From NCBI GenBank assembly GCA_007135845.1, contig SLIC01000006.1:1-10012 (forward strand): a stretch of 10,012 nucleotides of DNA. The letters are read 5' to 3'. Position numbers and translations under genes: made by a program. The number at the start of each line of letters is the position of its first letter. The stretch's first letter is position 1. Shown piece after piece: positions 6,468 to 10,012 of the stretch. This DNA is from Candidatus Brevefilum sp. GTDB taxonomy: Bacteria; Chloroflexota; Anaerolineae; Anaerolineales; Anaerolineaceae. The notes under the pieces are model-generated. The model was not told where the DNA came from. It did no database searches and worked only from the letters and a program-made list of their open reading frames with translations.

Positions 6468-7946
6468 TTATTCCATATTGATCCACACGGCATTTATGTT
6501 AATGTAATCGCTAAAAATGTCTGATTCAAAAAGCAAATGGCTCGATTGGCTGGTGACGTCATAGTAATACAATCTGCCATGTGTGCGATACAAGAAACCA
6601 GATGAATCGGGCAGCCAACGGATTTCTACAGGTGTTTCTGTAAGGGGTAACTCATATTGGACGTTTAGATTTGGGTCTAAAAGAAATGAATCGTCTGATC
6701 GGTTGATCATGACAAACATACTTCCATCTGGTGCTGGCGTTAGTGAAAGTATGGAATCGAAAAAAGGCGCTATGATCAATTCTTGATCCAGGACAATGCT
6801 CTCAAGATCACATTGAATGATAATGTGGTTTAGAACAGCATATTGGAAGAAACACCGGCTTTCTATTATTTGGGACGCGATTGGCTCACCTTCAAAGGTT
6901 AGCAGCTCGAATGTGGTCTGTGCGGTTTGATGATCCTGTCGGATGACGAATAAATGTGAACCAACACGGCGAAGACTTGAGAACTCACCTGGGATGATTT
7001 GAGAGGCTTCCATGGTGCGGGTGTCAATCAGCGAATAACCAGTTCCACCGACCATGAATGTTTGATGAATCACACTGAGCGTGTGTTCGGAAAACCAGGC
7101 AACTGATGGGTTTTGAACATCTTCAGGAAGTTGAACAGCTTGGGTGGTTTGATCTTCTAAATTAATAATGTAATAGCTGTCGTCACGAAAGGCACCTGGT
7201 TGAAAGACCATGGCTTTTTTCAGCAAGATTTGATTCCTGTCAGGCCCGACTCTGAATTCCGCAACGAAACCGGGCTCATTCTCCAATTGTAGGCGAACCC
7301 CGGTGTGGTGATCATCTAAAAAGAGGGCGGTGCTGGTCTCACTTGAATCATGGACAGATAAATGATAGCCGTCATCTCGAAACCAGCGTAATTGTTCAAT
7401 CGACGATTGGTGCGCTTGTTTGACTGCATCCAACAGGGCCGCCTCGGTTAAATCCAGGTCTGTCATCAATGGTTGTGCCTCGATGACCGCCTGCGCCGGG
7501 TCAAACAAAGCTGGGCTAGAAAAATCGTAGGTGTGAACGACCTCGCCTGTTCTGATATCGAGGATCAACCCGTTGTCATCTCCCTGTGGGAAAAACATCA
7601 GGTCTCCGCTGGGTGAGAGGTTTGCGCCCAGGCGAAATTGGGGATCAGTGATAGGGAGTTCCACCGGAATGTGCACCTGGATTTTGGGGCTGAGGTAATG
7701 GTACTCATAGAACCCGGTTTGGATCAATAAAACTGGGCCTTCGAGTGCAGAAAGTGGCAGGGTAGGAGCTTGGGTTGGGATTGGCGTGTAAGACGCCGTG
7801 GGTGTGACAACCATCTCGGTGCTGGTGGGTGAAATAGCAGGTTGTGAATCCAGTGGTTCAGGTTCAGACGGGCTGATGGGAGCACAGGCTGATATAAACA
7901 GGATGATCACTGAGGTGATTAAAAGATTAACAAGGTGTCTATTCAT
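6468..7946 (-). CDS. Secreted lipoprotein, probable beta-propeller, function unknown
   Basis: The 492-residue product begins with a lipoprotein signal peptide: MNRH, a hydrophobic stretch to about residue 18, and an ISAC lipobox with the lipidated cysteine C21. Residues 22-65 form a Pro/Ser/Thr-rich linker that would hold the rest away from the membrane. The remainder is beta-rich with recurring short motifs of the SPSGDLMFF (111-119), APDGSMFVM (405-413) and LPDSSGFLYR (445-454) kind, each followed by a strand and a turn. These resemble the blades of TolB/WD40-like propellers. No catalytic motif was found. Its start lies 12 bases after the stop of the GNAT gene, with AAGG a few bases before the ATG, so the two form one transcription unit. 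It may be a cell-surface scaffold or binding protein; ligand unknown. Confidence 0.85.
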   Translation of the reverse strand: MNRHLVNLLITSVIILFISACAPISPSEPEPLDSQPAISPTSTEMVVTPTASYTPIPTQAPTLPLSALEGPVLLIQTGFYEYHYLSPKIQVHIPVELPITDPQFRLGANLSPSGDLMFFPQGDDNGLILDIRTGEVVHTYDFSSPALFDPAQAVIEAQPLMTDLDLTEAALLDAVKQAHQSSIEQLRWFRDDGYHLSVHDSSETSTALFLDDHHTGVRLQLENEPGFVAEFRVGPDRNQILLKKAMVFQPGAFRDDSYYIINLEDQTTQAVQLPEDVQNPSVAWFSEHTLSVIHQTFMVGGTGYSLIDTRTMEASQIIPGEFSSLRRVGSHLFVIRQDHQTAQTTFELLTFEGEPIASQIIESRCFFQYAVLNHIIIQCDLESIVLDQELIIAPFFDSILSLTPAPDGSMFVMINRSDDSFLLDPNLNVQYELPLTETPVEIRWLPDSSGFLYRTHGRLYYYDVTSQSSHLLFESDIFSDYININAVWINME

Positions 7947-7958
7947 ATCTGCCTTGAA

Positions 7959-8459
7959 TTAGTCCAATGACCGAGTGGACAGAATGTGCTTTTCAAGCAC
8001 CAGCTCATCTCGCAAGGGGATTTCGTTTTCACCGACCAGGGGAATACCGGGCTTAATCCGTCTTGATTTTTCAACCTGACCTGGGTGAAGTCTGACCAAA
8101 TGAAACCCTCGCCGTTGATAGAAGCCTAGGGCGTGCAGGTTATCGTTGGTCGTTGTCACGCTGAGCTTACTGCATTGGTGTGATGCAGCCAGGGATTCTA
8201 CCGCATCAAGCAAGCTTGAGCCAATGCCCTCACCCGGCGAAAGGCTGGCTAAGGTTATGATTTCATAAGTTTTACCGCTGATGTGGTAATGCAAGATCCC
8301 ACGGATTGTGCCGTCCAAAACGGCTTTCAAACCCTGCAGATCTGGTGTGTGAAAGACTTTGCCGTGGACGACAATCGATCCATCACCCCAGAACTGTTTG
8401 ACGATGTCTAAGACTATTTGCTGATCAACTGGCTTGATTTGCGCGATTTTCAAGGACAT
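7959..8459 (-). CDS. GNAT family N-acetyltransferase
   Basis: This 166-residue protein carries the acetyl-CoA-binding motif A, LSPGEGIGSSLLDAV (73-87), with the expected GxGxG/A-like pyrophosphate loop. Motif B is seen in NDNLHALGFYQRRGF (105-119), where the asparagine, the FY pair and the RRGF turn are typical. The C-terminal IPLRDELVLEK (147-157) matches a common end of small bacterial GNAT proteins of unknown substrate. It would transfer an acetyl group from acetyl-CoA to an amine. A strong GGGAGG (plus-strand positions 8466-8471) supports the start. It is the first gene of a two-gene minus-strand unit with the lipoprotein and is divergent from the methyltransferase gene. Confidence 0.92.
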   Translation of the reverse strand: MSLKIAQIKPVDQQIVLDIVKQFWGDGSIVVHGKVFHTPDLQGLKAVLDGTIRGILHYHISGKTYEIITLASLSPGEGIGSSLLDAVESLAASHQCSKLSVTTTNDNLHALGFYQRRGFHLVRLHPGQVEKSRRIKPGIPLVGENEIPLRDELVLEKHILSTRSLD

Positions 8460-8538
8460 TTTTTACCTCCCTGTAATTATAATGGGCATGGGCAAGTCAT
8501 TCTGATCTGGGTGTTGAATAAGCATCACAACAAATTCA

Positions 8539-8561
8539 ATGGTTTACCATGTTAAAATGGT
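8539..8561. promoter_or_regulatory. Repeated ATGGT/ACCAT half-sites over the methyltransferase promoter
   Basis: Three copies of one five-base unit occur in 23 bases: ATGGT (8539-8543), its inverse ACCAT (8546-8550) and ATGGT again (8557-8561). The first pair is a two-base-spaced inverted repeat and the second pair a six-base-spaced one. The array covers the candidate -10 of the plus-strand gene, which is where a repressor would bind. Short half-sites can occur by chance, and no regulator gene is adjacent. Confidence 0.35.
8550..8558 (+). promoter_or_regulatory. Candidate extended -10 for the methyltransferase gene, possibly leaderless
   Basis: TG-T-TAAAAT is an extended -10 (TGn plus a five-of-six match). 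It lies only nine bases before the ATG at 8568, so transcription would start about two to three bases before, or at, the start codon. No Shine-Dalgarno at a usable distance exists: the only AGG abuts the ATG. Together these fit a leaderless mRNA. No -35 is seen, as is acceptable for an extended -10. Confidence 0.4.
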
Positions 8562-8567
8562 GTCAGG

Positions 8568-9227
8568 ATGAAGGCACATAATCAGTATTCCACTGGATGG
8601 CTTGTGCAGATCTACCTGTGGGCAACAACGATGCTTTATGGACCTCTGGCTTGGGCTTATGATGTGGTTGCCTGGTTGGTGAGCTTTGGCTATTGGTCAC
8701 GCTGGCGGTTGGATGCTCTTGAGTATCTAAAGGCGGGGTCTGTATTGGAGATTGGTTTCGGCACTGGCGGACTGCTTGCTGCGCTGGTTGAGGGCGGGAT
8801 GGATGTTACAGGCTTGGAGCTTTCCCCGCAGATGCATACCGTGACAGGTCGAAAGTTGAGGAAAAGAGAGATGAACGTTAAGCGGGTGCGCGGAAAGTCA
8901 GAGTCGCTGCCCTTTCACACGCAATCTTTCGATAATGTCATTTCCACATTTCCTTCCAATTACATCTTAGATCAAAGGACGATGTGTGAAGTGTTCAGGG
9001 TATTGAGGGGGAATGGGCGCTGGGTCGTGTTAGGCTTTGGGGTGACTTTCAACTCAGGCATTAAGCGATGGGTAACAGATCTTTGGATGGGGCGTGCTGC
9101 GGATAATCTGATCCCGGCATTGATACAAAAAATGGCGGCGGCTGGTTTTCAAGCCAGACGGGTTGATCACCAATCGGAGGGGTATACCCTGCCCGTGTTG
9201 ATTATGGAGAAAATCAGTGAAAATTAA
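8568..9227 (+). CDS. Class I SAM-dependent methyltransferase
   Basis: The 219-residue product has the SAM-binding motif I, VLEIGFGTGG (59-68), the acidic residue E84 in GLELSPQM that would bind the ribose, and SLPFHTQSFDNVISTFPSNY (113-132), the usual motif II-III region of UbiE-like enzymes. VFRVLRGNGRWVV (142-154) follows, with a C-terminal strand and helix. The N-terminus, residues 11-44, is unusually hydrophobic and aromatic (LYGPLAWAYDVVAWLVSFGY), so it may sit on a membrane or cover a hydrophobic substrate. The methyl acceptor is unknown. The start at 8568 lacks a spaced ribosome site; M22 at 8631 is an alternative. The next gene begins inside its 3' end, an 11-base overlap, so the two products are probably made together. 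Confidence 0.9.
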   Translation: MKAHNQYSTGWLVQIYLWATTMLYGPLAWAYDVVAWLVSFGYWSRWRLDALEYLKAGSVLEIGFGTGGLLAALVEGGMDVTGLELSPQMHTVTGRKLRKREMNVKRVRGKSESLPFHTQSFDNVISTFPSNYILDQRTMCEVFRVLRGNGRWVVLGFGVTFNSGIKRWVTDLWMGRAADNLIPALIQKMAAAGFQARRVDHQSEGYTLPVLIMEKISEN

Positions 9228-9984
9228 GCTCGAGAGACGTCAGGTCAGTGGCGGAAGGGTGACCAATTTAGATGACGATGGCTATCGGCTGAGCCTGCCC
9301 GTTCTACCGGTTGGAAAATACGGCCTGGCACAGGTTGATGATTATATGCATTTGCCAAGATGGCGTTTCCCCCATCAACCGCCATTGAGATTGCGGTTTG
9401 AGGCGCGGGTTTCTGCGCCAGAAATTCCTGGCACATGGGGTTTCGGATTATGGAATGACCCATTCAGTTTTGGTTTTGGCGGGGGCGGAATGGCACGGGT
9501 ATTGCCGGTTTTACCTAATGCGGCCTGGTTCTTTTATGGGTCGCAGCCCAATCACCTGACACTTGATAATGATCAACCGGGAGCGGGTTTTCATGCGAAA
9601 GTGTTTCGCTCACCAAAGCACCCATCCTTTTTATCGCTGTTGGGTGTTCCTGCCTTACCCGTCCTGTTCTGGCCGAGCATGGCGCGCCTAATAAGAAAAA
9701 TGATGAGTCACTTGGTTAAAGAATCAGCCGCATTGATATCACGATCGGTTGAAAGCTGGCACGTGTACGAGCTGCTTTGGAAGAGGGATCAGGTGGTATT
9801 CTCGATTGATCAAGCTGTGGTTCTGGAGACAGACATCTCACCACAAGGGCGATTGGGATTGGTGATCTGGGTGGATAACCAATACTTCAGATTCGATGGT
9901 GATGGGAATGTAGGATTTGGGTTTCTGGGTGTCCACACAGAGCAATGGCTTGACGTTCGGGGAATCTCAGTGACTTCTGATTGA
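9217..9984 (+). CDS. Concanavalin A-like (jelly-roll) domain protein, function unknown
   Basis: This 255-residue protein begins with GTG; GGAG at about 9206-9209 and the overlap with the methyltransferase support that start. The body looks like a GH16/lectin-type beta sandwich: LRLRFEARVSAPEIPGTWG (57-75) followed by FGLWNDPFSFGFGGGG (76-91). The C-terminal part is WHVYELLWKRDQVVFSIDQA (181-200), then LGLVIWVDNQYFRF (213-226), matching the 'WHtYtveW...vyvDg' strand pattern of that fold. The GH16 catalytic ExDxxE motif is not visible, so enzyme activity is doubtful. Residues about 137-175 (FLSLLGVPALPVLFWPS, then RLIRKMMSHLVKE) form a hydrophobic then amphipathic insertion. There is no signal peptide, so it seems to be cytoplasmic or membrane-associated. 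Fold assignment is by eye; the role is unknown. Confidence 0.8.
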   Translation: MKIKLERRQVSGGRVTNLDDDGYRLSLPVLPVGKYGLAQVDDYMHLPRWRFPHQPPLRLRFEARVSAPEIPGTWGFGLWNDPFSFGFGGGGMARVLPVLPNAAWFFYGSQPNHLTLDNDQPGAGFHAKVFRSPKHPSFLSLLGVPALPVLFWPSMARLIRKMMSHLVKESAALISRSVESWHVYELLWKRDQVVFSIDQAVVLETDISPQGRLGLVIWVDNQYFRFDGDGNVGFGFLGVHTEQWLDVRGISVTSD

Positions 9985-10012
9985 CCTAAAAGAGAATCGA
10001 TTACAAAACCTT

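Noticed and set aside
8476..8483. Back-to-back TATAAT on both strands in the divergent gap
   Set aside because: For the minus-strand GNAT gene the transcript would begin inside its own ribosome site, and for the plus strand no -35 fits; probably an AT-rich coincidence.
1..10012. Defence island, CRISPR array, toxin-antitoxin or mobile element
   Set aside because: No repeats with spacers, transposase, integrase, inverted terminal repeats or toxin-antitoxin-like gene pairs were found.

Overview
The window is an ordinary bacterial chromosomal segment, mostly housekeeping genes followed by small accessory genes. No RNA gene, insertion sequence, CRISPR array, phage gene or toxin-antitoxin pair was seen. 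Codon use, Shine-Dalgarno sites and overlapping genes are bacterial. A Chloroflexota origin (Anaerolineae-like) is suggested by the Thr/Pro/Ser-rich linker behind the lipobox of the lipoprotein, by the type of small methyltransferase, and perhaps by the extended L31. This is family-level recognition, not proof.

Layout. 1-889 (+): the tail of rplU, then rpmA and rpmE, a ribosomal-protein operon that ends at a clear intrinsic terminator (924-959). The rpmE product is the most unusual item in the window: a normal zinc-binding L31 fused to a domain that closely resembles the C-terminal domain of the RNA polymerase alpha subunit. 978-4430 (+): tdk, hpt, a tRNA CCA-adding/poly(A) polymerase-type nucleotidyltransferase with an HD domain, and an alpha/beta hydrolase, tightly packed with two overlaps. 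The first two salvage thymidine and hypoxanthine/guanine, and the third matures tRNA 3' ends. 4523-5041 (+): a small nitroreductase behind its own AT-rich leader with a hairpin. 5065-6069 (-): an NAD-dependent epimerase/dehydratase-like protein, convergent with the nitroreductase. 6070-6467: about 400 bases with no convincing gene.

6468-8459 (-): a two-gene unit of a GNAT acetyltransferase followed by a secreted, probably beta-propeller lipoprotein. 8460-8567: a divergent promoter region with repeated half-sites and a possible leaderless promoter. 8568-9984 (+): a SAM-dependent methyltransferase overlapping a gene for a jelly-roll (concanavalin A-like) protein that lacks a signal peptide and carries a hydrophobic insertion.

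The first two blocks combine translation machinery, nucleotide salvage and tRNA maturation. The rest is a set of small enzymes whose substrates cannot be read from sequence. The best candidate for something under-described is the L31-alphaCTD fusion. Second is the methyltransferase/jelly-roll pair with its unusual control region.
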